Positions 14,033 to 23,461 are shown, numbered from the stretch's first letter. The stretch: 29,620 bases of DNA from an uncultured Eubacteriales bacterium (GCA_934395135.1 CAKRRK010000018.1:1-29620); one strand, 5' to 3'. Made by a program: numbers and translations. Notes: a model not told the origin generated them from the sequence alone.

Positions 14033-16996
14033 ATGAAACGACTGCTCGGCAAATTCTTACCCTTATGCCTTGTGCTGGTTCTGTTCACCAACACTTCCGC
14101 TTATGCCGTGATCCAAAACCTGTATCAAATCACAAGGGAACTGGGGGAAACCACAACCTATACAAACAGCATCGGCACCGATGCCAACGGAATGCAGAAG
14201 GCAAACATTGTGGAATATACGCCCAATTCCAACGTCTCCCCAATGATTGCCTATGGTACATATTTTTATGGGAAATCCACCATTACCAAGATTTCCGACT
14301 ATCTGGAGCAAAAGGGATATGACGTTATCGCAGGAATTAACGCCGACTTTTTTGATACCGCGACTGGTATTCCCATCGGCATTGTCATCCAGGACGGCAT
14401 ACTGATTTCGTCCAGCCTGTCCCAGTATGCCGTTGGTTTTATGGACGACGGCTCCGCTATTATTGGCAAACCGACTATCAATATGTCCATTCAGGGACCG
14501 GATGGAAAGTTTTATACCATTGATTATTACAACAAGACCCGCAACGACATTGGCTTGTTCCTGCTGGATTCCACCTTTGCAAGCGAAACCAAAATTTCTA
14601 CCAGCGGCACCAACATCATTCTGGAACGGACGGACGACACACCGGTGACTGTGGGCGGCAAAGTAACCCTTACCGTTGTCGGCACGGAAAAAACCGCTTC
14701 TTCCACCCAAATTGCGGACAATCAAATGATTCTTACTATTTCTGACAAGGGCCCTACCGCCCGTTTCCCCTCTTATAATATCGGGGATACGGTAAACATC
14801 ACCATTACCCCTCCGGATTCCCGCTGGGCCAAAGTGACTTATGCAGTTGGCGGCAAGTGCCTGATAGAAAACGGAACCGTTTCCACCTCCGGCATTGACG
14901 GCGGCTCCTCCAAAGCGCCGCGCACGGCGGTCGGCATCAAAGACAACGGCAACGTCGTACTTTATGAAATTGACGGCCGGCAGTCCTCTTACAGCGTTGG
15001 CCTGACAGCCAAGGCTCTGGCGGAGGAAATGGCGGCGCTGGGCTGCACCCAGGTGTTGTGCCTGGACGGCGGCGGTTCCTCCGCTATGGTGGTGCAGCAA
15101 CCCGGTGACAGCCTATCGTCTGTGGTCAATAAACCCTCGGACGGTTCTCTTCGGTCATGCGCCAACTATATTTTTCTAGTGAATAAGGAGCCGGCAGACA
15201 GCGCTGCCACCAAACTTCATTTGTACCCGGACAAGCTGTTTGTTTTGCCTTACGCTTCCGTCAACTTAACCGTAAAAGCAACGGACGACGGCATCCACCC
15301 CCAGGCGGTGCCGGAGGATGTTGTATTGACCAGTGACAGATACGGCACTATGAACGGCGCTACCTTTACCGCAGGTGAAACACCCGGAACAACAGTGATT
15401 TCCGCCTCGTCTCCCTCGGCATATGGCAGCTATTCCCTGTTTATTCCCGCTACCGTCAGCAGCATTTCCGCCAACTGGGCGGGGAAAACCATTTCCGGCC
15501 TGACGCTACAGGGCGGCGAAACAGCAGATTTATCGGCTTCCGCAACGTATCAGGGGCTTAGCGTTGCCGCCACGGACAAATCCTTTGCCTGGTCCGTTTC
15601 TGGAAATATCGGTTCCATCACAGAGGACGGTGTATTTACCGCAGTCAATTCCCCGGCAAGCGGCAGCATCCGGATCTCTTACGGCGACTGCACAAAATCC
15701 ATTCCAGTATCTGTCGGCATCGGTTCCGCGCCGCAGTACAAAGCCCTGGAAGAATTTGAATCCTCTCAGCCCTTTACCGCAGAAAACGGTGCAATTCTTA
15801 CCCGCGTCACCGCTTTCAGCGAGGTATTCAGCGGAAAAGGCGCGCTCAAAATAACTGCAAACGGCACCGATACCCTTTCTATGTCTCCTGCAGATACCAA
15901 TGGCTACACCTATCTGAGTGTATGGGCAAAAGGCACAGCATCCGGCACCACGGCCAGCGCAAACTTTATCCTGGCAGACGGAACGCCGGCAACTGTTCCC
16001 ATTGCTTCCGCTTATTCTACCGGACTTGGCTACACCGGCTGGAACTTTAAACTTCCGGAAAATGCAGTCTCCTTTACCGGATTTGATGTTTCCGTTCCGT
16101 CCGGCGGCGCGCTGTATCTGGACCATTTGATCCTAAGCGAACGTGAAGTCGTGAACCAGTACCCGCCAAAAATCACTGCTTTAAACGTACCGGAAAGCGT
16201 CAGCGCCGGCGGCAAAGCCTCCCTTTCCCTGTCCGTCAAATCCTACTTTGGCACCTTTGCCGTAACCCCTTCTGACATTACTGCAACGGTGGACGGACAA
16301 AGCGTTACCGGAACCTATAACACCGCCAACGGAACTTATACGCTGTCTACTCCGGCGCTGTCCGCAGGCATCCATCGTGTGACGGTTAAGGCGCGGGATA
16401 TCAGCGGCATCTGGACAACGGCTTCCTATGATATCGCCGCCGGCTCCTCTGCCGCCACCTTTGCGGATACCGCTGGCAACTGGGCGTCTAATTATATTGA
16501 ATTTGCAGCAAAAAAAGGGATTCTCATTGGCAGCACATCAAACGGGAAAAGTTACTTTTATCCCAAGCGCAGCCTGAGCCGCGGAGAATTTGCCGTGTCT
16601 ATGGCCCGGTATCTCAAGCTGGATACCAATGTTTCTGTCGATCTGCCGTTTGAAGACGCCGCGGATATCCCGGCTTGGGCTTTGCCGTCTGTCAAGGCCG
16701 TATATGATGCCGGCATTATGAACGGGTCCGTCTCTGGCGGAAAAACATACTTTCACGCCGGCTCCAACATTACCCGCTGCGAAGTAATGACGGTTCTCGG
16801 CAAAGCGCTGGAAAAGGGATACTATACAACGAAAACTGCATTTACGGACGCTTCCTCCATTCCATCCTGGTCCGCGGACTATGTATATTATCTGTCCTCT
16901 ATGGGCGTGATCTCCGGATATACAGACGGTTCCATCCGACCGCTTCATGACATTACCCGCGAGGAAATTGCCAAGGTAATTTATGCCCTGCACTAA
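14033..16996 (+). CDS. Exported phosphodiester glycosidase (NAGPA) with three SLH repeats
   Basis: A 987-aa surface protein. A Sec signal peptide occupies residues 1 to about 24 (MKRLLGKFLPLCLVLVLFTNTSAYA). The NAGPA-type phosphodiester glycosidase domain spans about 90-390. Markers are VIAGINADFFD, GIVIQDG, YEIDGRQ and TQVLCLDGGGSSAMV with the conserved DGGGSS. The family removes sugar caps from phosphodiester-linked glycans. The middle (~400-800) is Ser/Thr/Gly-rich with Big-like beta repeats and a possible carbohydrate-binding sandwich (EEFESSQPF... to LYLDHLILSE). Three SLH repeats, ~809-987, end the chain and should hold it on the cell-wall polymer. AAAGGAGG precedes the ATG. The target may be a wall polymer or exopolysaccharide; that is inference. 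Confidence 0.9.
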   Translation: MKRLLGKFLPLCLVLVLFTNTSAYAVIQNLYQITRELGETTTYTNSIGTDANGMQKANIVEYTPNSNVSPMIAYGTYFYGKSTITKISDYLEQKGYDVIAGINADFFDTATGIPIGIVIQDGILISSSLSQYAVGFMDDGSAIIGKPTINMSIQGPDGKFYTIDYYNKTRNDIGLFLLDSTFASETKISTSGTNIILERTDDTPVTVGGKVTLTVVGTEKTASSTQIADNQMILTISDKGPTARFPSYNIGDTVNITITPPDSRWAKVTYAVGGKCLIENGTVSTSGIDGGSSKAPRTAVGIKDNGNVVLYEIDGRQSSYSVGLTAKALAEEMAALGCTQVLCLDGGGSSAMVVQQPGDSLSSVVNKPSDGSLRSCANYIFLVNKEPADSAATKLHLYPDKLFVLPYASVNLTVKATDDGIHPQAVPEDVVLTSDRYGTMNGATFTAGETPGTTVISASSPSAYGSYSLFIPATVSSISANWAGKTISGLTLQGGETADLSASATYQGLSVAATDKSFAWSVSGNIGSITEDGVFTAVNSPASGSIRISYGDCTKSIPVSVGIGSAPQYKALEEFESSQPFTAENGAILTRVTAFSEVFSGKGALKITANGTDTLSMSPADTNGYTYLSVWAKGTASGTTASANFILADGTPATVPIASAYSTGLGYTGWNFKLPENAVSFTGFDVSVPSGGALYLDHLILSEREVVNQYPPKITALNVPESVSAGGKASLSLSVKSYFGTFAVTPSDITATVDGQSVTGTYNTANGTYTLSTPALSAGIHRVTVKARDISGIWTTASYDIAAGSSAATFADTAGNWASNYIEFAAKKGILIGSTSNGKSYFYPKRSLSRGEFAVSMARYLKLDTNVSVDLPFEDAADIPAWALPSVKAVYDAGIMNGSVSGGKTYFHAGSNITRCEVMTVLGKALEKGYYTTKTAFTDASSIPSWSADYVYYLSSMGVISGYTDGSIRPLHDITREEIAKVIYALH

Positions 16997-17007
16997 CCCG
17001 TTGTGTT

Positions 17008-17046
17008 AAAAAAACAGAGTATTGCCAATGCAATACTCTGTTTTTT
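17008..17046. terminator. Bidirectional terminator between the SLH gene and purL
   Basis: ACAGAGTATTG and CAATACTCTGT form an 11-bp stem around a short loop, flanked by A-rich and T-rich runs on the two sides. It ends both convergent genes. Confidence 0.9.
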
Positions 17047-17072
17047 ACATTCTGTTGAAAACTATATACCGG

Positions 17073-20000
17073 CTATTTTTTAAAGTACTGCACACCGCCC
17101 TTGAAAATAGGCTGGTACTTTTCCCCATAAATATTTCGTCCGACAAAAGGAGAATACCGTTCCGTATGCCCCATTTTGCCCAGCACCCTGCCATCCGGCG
17201 ACGTAATTCCTTCGATGGCGCACACCGAACCATTGGGATTTGCACCAATGTCCATAGACGGCGCGCCGTCCGCATCCACATACTGAAACGCGATTTGACC
17301 GTTTGCAAGCAAGGTTTCCACCACTGCTTCCGATGCTGCGAAGCGGCCTTCGCCATGAGAGACGGCAATGGAATGGATGTCTCCTACCTTACAGCATGAA
17401 AGCCAGGGAGATTTGACCGACGCCACCCGCGTGCGGACATACCGGGACTGATGGCGTCCAATCCGGTTAAAGGTCAGAGTGGGGCAGGTCGCATCCAAAT
17501 CGCGGATTTCACCAAAGGGCACGAGACCCAGTTTGATAAGCGCCTGGAATCCATTGCAAATGCCCAGCATCAAGCCGTCCCGCTGCCGGAGCAAGGCATG
17601 CACTGCATCTTTGATTTCCGGATTGCGGAAGAACGAGGCGATAAACTTGCCACTGCCTTCCGGTTCGTCGCCGCCGGAAAATCCACCCGGCAGAAGAATC
17701 ATCTGGCTTCTCGCGATCGCATCCGACAATCGCTTTGCAGAGCGCTCCAAATCGGACGCGGACTGGTTTTGCAGCACAATGATTTCCGCCTTGCCGCCTT
17801 CGTTTTCCACTGCCTTTGCCGTATCGTATTCACAGTTTGTGCCCGGAAATACCGGAATGACCGCAAGGGGTGTTTTGGTCAGTACCGCCGGTGCAGCCGG
17901 ATTCCTCTCAAAATAGGAAACGGTCTGCAGCGTTTCATCCGCTGCCGGTGCAACCGTCGGAAATACATCCTCCAGCGTCCCTTCCAATGCCCGCTTTACA
18001 TCACATAACGCAATCCGCTCGTCTTTTATACGAATTTCCGGTGCGGCAATCGTTTGTCCGACCACCCAGCCGGCGCACAATTCTTCCGTCGCTTCCACCA
18101 GGATGCCGCCATAATTTTTAATATACAGTCCCTGGCTGGGATATACACTGTCCAGAGCAAAGCCAATGTCGTTGCCCACCGCCATTTTTGCAATGGCTTC
18201 CGCCACGCCTCCGGCGGTAAGTGCCCAGGCGGATACCACTTTTCCTTCCCGAATAAAGCCGGCAACGGTCTCCCATACCGTCTGGATCGCATCATAATCC
18301 GGCGATCCGTCCGGGGCGTACACCGCGTCAAACAGATAAACCGGATGATTCGGCTCTTTAAACTCCGGAGAAATCAGATGGTCTGCTTCTTCCGGTGCAA
18401 TGGCAAAGGATACCAGCGTCGGCGGGACATGCAGCTCGTTGAAGTTGCCGGACATGGAATCCTTTCCGCCGATCGCGGCAATGTGAAGCGCTTCCTGCGC
18501 TTTGTAAGCGCCCAGCAGCGCGGAGAACGGCTGGCCAAACTTTTCCGGATCCTTGTTCAGCCTCTGGAAATATTCCTGGAAGGTCAGATAGGCTGTTTTA
18601 TAATCGCAGCCTGCGGCCACCAGCTTGGAGACCGATTCAATGACTGCAGATGAGGCCCCGAGGAACGGATTTTCCTCCGACAGATACGGATCAAAGCCAA
18701 AGCTCATAACGGATGCAGTGGAGCATTGTCCCCGGGAAGATGGCAGAGTGGCCGCCATCACCTGGGTAGGCGTCAGTTGGTTTTTGCCACCAAAGGGCAT
18801 AAAGACAGAGGAGGCACCGATGGAACCGTCAAACCGTTCTACAAGGCCGCGTTCCATACAGATATTCAGCTGGGACAGCTTCGCAAGAAGCTTGTCCTTT
18901 TCCGTATCGCCCTCTGTTTTCAGCACCACAGACGGTGCCGGCATCGCCGGGACTGTTACATCGGCATGCTTTGCCGCACCGTTGGTGTTGAGAAAGTCTC
19001 GGGAAACATTGACAATATAGCTGCCGTTCCACAGCATCCGCAGCCGGCCGGTATCCGTCACCGTTGCCACGATCACCGCCTCCAGATTTTCTTCTGCGGC
19101 CAACGCCATCAGCCGTTCTGCGTTTTCCGGCGCAACTACCACCGCCATTCGCTCCTGGGATTCGGAAATCGCAAGCTCCGTGCCGTCCAGCCCTTCGTAT
19201 TTTTTGGGCACCGCGTTCAGATTAATATCCAGACCGTCCGCCAGTTCTCCAATGGCAACAGACACGCCGCCCGCGCCAAAATCGTTGCAGCGGCGAATCA
19301 TTTTGGTCACCTCCGGATTTCGGAACAAGCGCTGGATTTTTCGTTCTTCCGGCGGATTTCCCTTCTGTACTTCTGCCCCGCAGGTGGCAAGGGATTCCGT
19401 GTTGTGGCTTTTGGACGATCCGGTAGCGCCGCCGCAGCCATCGCGGCCGGTTCTGCCGCCCAGCAAGATCACGATATCTCCGGGATCCGGTATTTCGCGG
19501 ACAACATTCTCCATTGGCGCTGCGCCAACAACCGCGCCGATTTCCATGCGTTTTGCCACATAACCCGGGTGATAAATTTCATGTACCAATCCCGTTGCAA
19601 GGCCAATCTGGTTTCCATAAGACGAATACCCCGCCGCCGCCGTCTGACAGAGCTTCCGCTGCGACAGTTTGCCTGGGATGGTATCTGAAATAGGCACCGT
19701 CGGATCTCCGGCTCCCGTCACACGCATCGCCTGATACACATAGCTTCTTCCGGAAAGAGGATCGCGGATGGCACCGCCAAGGCATGTTGCCGCACCGCCG
19801 AACGGCTCAATTTCCGTCGGGTGATTGTGGGTCTCGTTTTTAAACATCAAAAGCCATGGCTCTGTTTTTCCGTCAATGTTGGCATGCACTTTTATGGAGC
19901 AGGCATTAATTTCTTCACTTTCGTCTATATTTTGCAAATAACCCCGTTTTTTCAGGATTTTAGGCGCCGCCGTAGCAAGATCCATCAGGGTAATCGGACG

Positions 20001-20804
20001 CGCATTGGCCTTTTCCTCCCCATAATATTCCTTGCGGGCCGCGATATACCGGTCAAATGCTTCCTGCACCATGGGGTCTTCCAGTTCCACATGGTCAATT
20101 TCCGTAAGGAACGTTGTATGACGGCAATGGTCCGACCAATAAGTATCCACCATACGCACCTCGGTAATGGTGGGATCCCGCTGTTCTTCCTGCCGAAAAT
20201 ACGCCTGCAGAAATTTCAAATCGTCCATATCCATTGCAAGCCCCAGCTGTTTTAACAATCCCTGCAAGGCGGCTTCATCCATCTGGATAAAGCCCGTCAC
20301 CGTATCTACCGCAGTGGGTATTTCATAAGAGGTTTCCAATGTCAATGGTTTTTCCAGCGCGGCTTCCCTGGCGTCCACCGGGTTAATGAGATACGCTTTT
20401 ACGGCGGCAAACGCTTCCTCCGACAGTTCTCCCCCTAAAATATAGATTTTTGCGGCGGAAACCATCGGGCGGTCCCCCTGCGTCATCAGCTGGATGCACT
20501 GGGCGCAGGAGTCAGACCGCTGATCATACTGCCCCGGCAAAGGCTCCACGGCCAGAACCCGGTGGGCGCCGGAAACTTCCGGCATTGTTTCGTCATAGCA
20601 CCAGTCGCATGGCGGCTCGGAAAATACAAGGCTTCTTGCCTTGCGGTAGGTTTCCGCGTCAATTCCTTCCACATCGTAGCGGCAAAGGATCCGGACGGAG
20701 GTTAGGGCGTCAATCCCCAGCAAATGATGCAGTTCGTCGTATAATTTGAGCGCATCTACATCAAAGCCCTTCTTTTTTTCTGTAAAACATCTTAACACTG
20801 ACAT
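17073..20804 (-). CDS. purL: Phosphoribosylformylglycinamidine synthase, single-chain
   Basis: Fourth step of purine synthesis: FGAR, ATP and glutamine to FGAM. This 1243-aa protein carries all three activities in one chain, as in many Clostridia. The N-terminal region (to ~200) is PurS-like. The central PurL part contains VDTYWSDHCRHTTF, FKNETHNHPTEIEPFGGAATCLGGAIRDPLSGR and IGGKDSMSGNF. The glutaminase domain (from about 985) has PVFPGTNCEYDT, LPGGFSGGDE and the nucleophile Cys near 1083 in LGICNGFQ, with SHGEGR near 1150 supplying the His/Glu pair. An in-frame GTG nine nt upstream is a weaker start than the ATG at 20802-20804, which has GAGGTG upstream. It stands apart from other pur genes here. 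Confidence 0.97.
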   Translation of the reverse strand: MSVLRCFTEKKKGFDVDALKLYDELHHLLGIDALTSVRILCRYDVEGIDAETYRKARSLVFSEPPCDWCYDETMPEVSGAHRVLAVEPLPGQYDQRSDSCAQCIQLMTQGDRPMVSAAKIYILGGELSEEAFAAVKAYLINPVDAREAALEKPLTLETSYEIPTAVDTVTGFIQMDEAALQGLLKQLGLAMDMDDLKFLQAYFRQEEQRDPTITEVRMVDTYWSDHCRHTTFLTEIDHVELEDPMVQEAFDRYIAARKEYYGEEKANARPITLMDLATAAPKILKKRGYLQNIDESEEINACSIKVHANIDGKTEPWLLMFKNETHNHPTEIEPFGGAATCLGGAIRDPLSGRSYVYQAMRVTGAGDPTVPISDTIPGKLSQRKLCQTAAAGYSSYGNQIGLATGLVHEIYHPGYVAKRMEIGAVVGAAPMENVVREIPDPGDIVILLGGRTGRDGCGGATGSSKSHNTESLATCGAEVQKGNPPEERKIQRLFRNPEVTKMIRRCNDFGAGGVSVAIGELADGLDINLNAVPKKYEGLDGTELAISESQERMAVVVAPENAERLMALAAEENLEAVIVATVTDTGRLRMLWNGSYIVNVSRDFLNTNGAAKHADVTVPAMPAPSVVLKTEGDTEKDKLLAKLSQLNICMERGLVERFDGSIGASSVFMPFGGKNQLTPTQVMAATLPSSRGQCSTASVMSFGFDPYLSEENPFLGASSAVIESVSKLVAAGCDYKTAYLTFQEYFQRLNKDPEKFGQPFSALLGAYKAQEALHIAAIGGKDSMSGNFNELHVPPTLVSFAIAPEEADHLISPEFKEPNHPVYLFDAVYAPDGSPDYDAIQTVWETVAGFIREGKVVSAWALTAGGVAEAIAKMAVGNDIGFALDSVYPSQGLYIKNYGGILVEATEELCAGWVVGQTIAAPEIRIKDERIALCDVKRALEGTLEDVFPTVAPAADETLQTVSYFERNPAAPAVLTKTPLAVIPVFPGTNCEYDTAKAVENEGGKAEIIVLQNQSASDLERSAKRLSDAIARSQMILLPGGFSGGDEPEGSGKFIASFFRNPEIKDAVHALLRQRDGLMLGICNGFQALIKLGLVPFGEIRDLDATCPTLTFNRIGRHQSRYVRTRVASVKSPWLSCCKVGDIHSIAVSHGEGRFAASEAVVETLLANGQIAFQYVDADGAPSMDIGANPNGSVCAIEGITSPDGRVLGKMGHTERYSPFVGRNIYGEKYQPIFKGGVQYFKK

Positions 20805-20842
20805 TTCTAGCACCTCGTAAAAACTTTTAACTTGATAGTTAT

Positions 20843-20871
20843 ATGATACCGTTTTTTGAAATGAAAATCAA
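20843..20871 (-). promoter_or_regulatory. Probable purL promoter
   Basis: On the minus strand TTGATT, a 17-bp spacer and TATCAT lie about 40-65 bp before purL. The leader is too short for a purine riboswitch, and none is seen. Confidence 0.55.
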
Positions 20872-20893
20872 TGTTTCACTTTACAAAAGACAT

Positions 20894-20921
20894 TTGAATT
20901 GTAAGAAATATCGTGTATAAT
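20894..20921 (+). promoter_or_regulatory. Promoter of the rpe unit
   Basis: TTGAAT, a 16-bp spacer and a perfect TATAAT on the plus strand, divergent from purL. Transcription should start near 20930, giving a leader of about 165 nt before rpe. Confidence 0.75.
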
Positions 20922-20930
20922 ATAGATAAG

Positions 20931-21096
20931 TACAGAAGGGGCCGTTTTTGCAAACAGCCCCCTTTATATCAAATGGCGGCAGGGAAAGAAAACCGAATTT
21001 TGGGATGGAGCCTCTTACCGCCGCCGCCATAATTTATTTTATGCGCCCTTTGCTCTCTTGTTGAAAAAAGGAAGCTGTCATTTTGGAGGAATTTTT
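20931..21096 (+). other. Structured 5' leader of rpe
   Basis: The leader holds one clear hairpin: GGGGC (20938-20942) and GTTT pair with AAAC and GCCCC (20957-20961). A second element has ATGGCGGC (20973-20980) exactly complementary to GCCGCCAT (21023-21030). It was compared by eye with purine, FMN, SAM, THF, glycine and T-box patterns and matched none. It may be a new regulatory RNA or simply G+C-rich leader. Confidence 0.5.
20973..21032 (+). CDS. Possible leader peptide ending in four prolines
   Basis: A 19-codon ORF, MAAGKENRILGWSLLPPPP then TAA, lies wholly within the rpe leader. Four consecutive proline codons just before a stop would be a strong ribosome-pausing site that depends on EF-P. 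The ATG and the end of the ORF also lie in the two arms of the GC-rich stem, so translation and folding would interfere. No Shine-Dalgarno sequence is present in front of the ATG, so translation is doubtful. Confidence 0.2.
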   Translation: MAAGKENRILGWSLLPPPP

Positions 21097-21777
21097 ATGA
21101 TTAAACTCTCACCGTCAATCCTATCTGCGGACTTTGCCAACCTGGAACGCGACATTAAAATCGCCACCGACGCCGGCGCGGAATATGTGCATGTGGACGT
21201 TATGGACGGCCACTTTGTCCCGAATATCACCATCGGCGCGCCGGTAGTCAAAGCATTGCGCCGCGTCTGCGACAAAGTGCTGGATGTTCATCTGATGATT
21301 TCCGATCCGGACCAGTACTTGGACGATTTTATAAAGGCGGGATCGGATATTATCACGGTACATTTGGAGTCCAACGGCGACACTGCCGCCCAGATAAAAA
21401 AAATCAAGGCGGCCGGTGTGCGCGCCTGTGTTTCCATTAAACCCAATACGCCGGCGGAGGAACTTCTTCCTTACCTCCCGGAACTGGATATGGTGTTGAT
21501 TATGACGGTGGAGCCAGGGTTCGGCGGCCAGGGCTATATCGACGCCTGCACCGAGAAAATCCGGTTTATCCGCCGGGAAATTCAGACACACGGTTATCCG
21601 TGCGAATTGGAAATTGACGGCGGTGCGAAGCTCGGCAATGTTGCGGATATCATTGCGGCCGGCGCGGATGTCATCGTCGCAGGCTCTGCCGTGTTCGGCG
21701 GCGACATCGCAGAAAAAGTAAAAGCCTTCCAGGCGCAATTCCCCATCGGTCTTTCGAAAGCCGACTGGACGAAATAA
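21097..21777 (+). CDS. rpe: Ribulose-phosphate 3-epimerase
   Basis: Interconverts D-ribulose 5-phosphate and D-xylulose 5-phosphate in the pentose phosphate pathway. The 226-aa TIM barrel shows all family marks: KLSPSILSADFANL at the N terminus, YVHVDVMDGHFVPNITIG with the metal-binding His and catalytic Asp, DVHLMI, MTVEPGFGGQGYI, and EIDGGAKLGNV with the second catalytic Asp, then VAGSAVFGG. The ATG at 21097 is preceded by GGAGG about 7 nt away; an upstream in-frame ATG lacks one. It is a single-gene unit with its own promoter and terminator, away from the rsgA/thiN neighbourhood common in Firmicutes. Confidence 0.97.
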   Translation: MIKLSPSILSADFANLERDIKIATDAGAEYVHVDVMDGHFVPNITIGAPVVKALRRVCDKVLDVHLMISDPDQYLDDFIKAGSDIITVHLESNGDTAAQIKKIKAAGVRACVSIKPNTPAEELLPYLPELDMVLIMTVEPGFGGQGYIDACTEKIRFIRREIQTHGYPCELEIDGGAKLGNVADIIAAGADVIVAGSAVFGGDIAEKVKAFQAQFPIGLSKADWTK

Positions 21778-21788
21778 CACCAGACCTT

Positions 21789-21820
21789 TACCGGCGGTAT
21801 GCATGCCGCCGGTATTTTTT
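21789..21820 (+). terminator. Terminator after rpe
   Basis: ACCGGCGG and CCGCCGGT pair around an 8-nt loop, followed by ATTTTTT. Confidence 0.88.
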
Positions 21821-21881
21821 GCTTGTTTTCCGAATTATTTGCAACTTTTTCCGTTTTTTTGGGTGATTTTATGGGATTGTA

Positions 21882-21890
21882 TGGTATAAT
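21882..21890 (+). promoter_or_regulatory. Extended -10 promoter of the SLH-peptidase gene
   Basis: TGG-TATAAT on the plus strand, about 112 bp before the start codon. No good -35 is present. The leader of about 105 nt contains no recognised element. Confidence 0.55.
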
Positions 21891-22001
21891 AAAAACGAAA
21901 TGGTTCGGTTCCATCCTGCAAATTCCCTGCGTGTATGCAGTTTTGGCTGCCGCAGTTTCATTCTATTTTTTCACCACCGGACACACGGGAAAGGACAGAT
22001 T

Positions 22002-23282
22002 ATGAGACACAAACCAGCATTCCGCCGGCTTGCCGCTGCGGCGGGTTCCGCGATCCTTGCTTTTGCCAGCATGCCGGCGGCGTTCGCCTATTCCGGCGTC
22101 GCGCCGTATTTTCAGGAAGAAATCGCTTCGGCCGACACCTACGGTCTGATCCCTGATCTCCTCTTCCATGAAAACCTCAGCCGCGATATTACCAGAAAGG
22201 AATTTTGTTATGTGGTGATGGCTGCCTATGAACTGGCGGAAGAACCTGCAGCACCGGTTAGCGTACAGAATTTTTCCGATACCAGCGACGCGGTAATCAA
22301 TCTAGCCTTTGAAAAAAATATTGTCCGAGGAACCGGAGACGGTACCTTTCAGCCGGACAATACCATTACCCGGCAGGAACTGTTTCAAATGGTATATAAT
22401 TTAATGAACGTCCTGGGCGAAGACATTGTGATCGACGACGATGCCATCGCCGCCACCCTTGCAGCATATTCCGACAGCGAAAACGTCAGCAACTGGGCGA
22501 GGACTTCTTCGGCCTATCTTCTTTCCCGGGATATTATCCGCGGCAGCGGCAACTCCATTTTGCCCAACGCTTCTACCACGCGGGCAGAAGCGATTGTGGT
22601 CTGCCAGCGATATTGCAAGGATCTGGAATTTCTCCCGCCCTCCCAGGATCTGGAGCGCCCCCTTCCGAACGAACCGCTGCTTTTTCCAGATGATCCGGAA
22701 GCCCCTTCGGACAATGGGACTCCCCCCACCCAGCTGCCCACGCCAAGTATCCCGATTTCCGACAGCCATCTAAGCGAGGTGGGGTATTCAGAGGAAAAAT
22801 ATACCTATCTCTTTGGCAGTGCGGATGCGCCCAAATATCAAAGTCAAGAGGAAGCCGACGCCCATATGACGGTGATTTCCGTGCCTGTTTGGAACCTCCG
22901 GGAGGACGGCACGAAATATGCCGCTTCCCTCTCCTTCCGTGTGCATGAAAAAATCGCAGATCGTGTCATCCAGGTTTTTTCCGAGATTTTTAACAGCACG
23001 GAACAATTCCCGATTTATGAGGCGGGCGGCTACGCATGGCGCGGCGGCGGTTCCTCGGAACACAATTACGGACTTGCCATCGACATTAACGCCAACGAGA
23101 ACTACATGATAAAAAATGGACAAATCCTGGCCGGCAGCCTATGGCAGCCCGGGGAAAACCCTTATTCTATTCCGGAAGACAGCGAAGTGGTCGCAATTTT
23201 CCACAAATACGGTTTTACCTGGGGCGGAAACGCCTGGCAAAGCAATCGGGACTATATGCATTTTTCCTATCTTGGTACGTAA
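22002..23282 (+). CDS. SLH-anchored M15 (VanY-like) D,D-carboxypeptidase
   Basis: A 426-aa exported wall enzyme. The signal peptide covers residues 1 to about 28 (FRRLAAAAGSAILAFASMPAAFA). Three SLH repeats follow (~30-205), with the motifs DITRKEF, GTGDGTFQPDNTITRQEL and NASTTRAEA. A proline- and acid-rich linker covers ~210-260. The C-terminal M15 peptidase domain has GGGSSEHNYGLAIDIN (SxHxxGxAxD zinc motif, His and Asp) and NRDYMHFSY (third zinc ligand His). Such enzymes trim the terminal D-Ala of peptidoglycan stems. The start has AAGGA upstream. Unlike the NAGPA protein at 14033, its SLH repeats are N-terminal. Substrate specificity cannot be read from sequence. Confidence 0.92.
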   Translation: MRHKPAFRRLAAAAGSAILAFASMPAAFAYSGVAPYFQEEIASADTYGLIPDLLFHENLSRDITRKEFCYVVMAAYELAEEPAAPVSVQNFSDTSDAVINLAFEKNIVRGTGDGTFQPDNTITRQELFQMVYNLMNVLGEDIVIDDDAIAATLAAYSDSENVSNWARTSSAYLLSRDIIRGSGNSILPNASTTRAEAIVVCQRYCKDLEFLPPSQDLERPLPNEPLLFPDDPEAPSDNGTPPTQLPTPSIPISDSHLSEVGYSEEKYTYLFGSADAPKYQSQEEADAHMTVISVPVWNLREDGTKYAASLSFRVHEKIADRVIQVFSEIFNSTEQFPIYEAGGYAWRGGGSSEHNYGLAIDINANENYMIKNGQILAGSLWQPGENPYSIPEDSEVVAIFHKYGFTWGGNAWQSNRDYMHFSYLGT

Positions 23283-23409
23283 GCTTCTCATCGTTCTGTC
23301 CGGGCTGTACAAATTTTCCCTCTATCCACAACGCCTTGGACAGCCCTTTCTGCGGCGGCTTTCCGTGTTATCGCTTTCTTTGCCGCCCCTCCACTCCCCG
23401 GTTCGGCAC

Positions 23410-23445
23410 AAAAAAACAGGAACGGAAAATCCGTTCCTGTTTTTA
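23410..23445. terminator. Bidirectional terminator between the peptidase gene and pckA
   Basis: ACAGGAACGGA and TCCGTTCCTGT form an 11-bp stem with a short A-rich loop, flanked by seven A and five T. The 125 bp before it hold no gene. Confidence 0.9.
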
Positions 23446-23461
23446 TCTGTAATCGAATGGG

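Noticed and set aside
14063..15100. Long minus-strand ORF (345 codons) opposite the NAGPA gene
   Set aside because: It is antisense to a clear family domain, has no ribosome site, and its product shows no recognisable motif; it reflects codon bias of the real gene.
20931..21096. 6S RNA or a known riboswitch ahead of rpe
   Set aside because: No long rod-like fold with a central bubble, no intrinsic terminator at the end, and none of the consensus cores I could recall are present.
21799..22005. 68-codon hydrophobic ORF whose stop overlaps the start of the SLH-peptidase gene (ATGA)
   Set aside because: It begins inside the rpe terminator, lacks a ribosome site, and the extended -10 promoter lies within it, so the transcript would not include its start.
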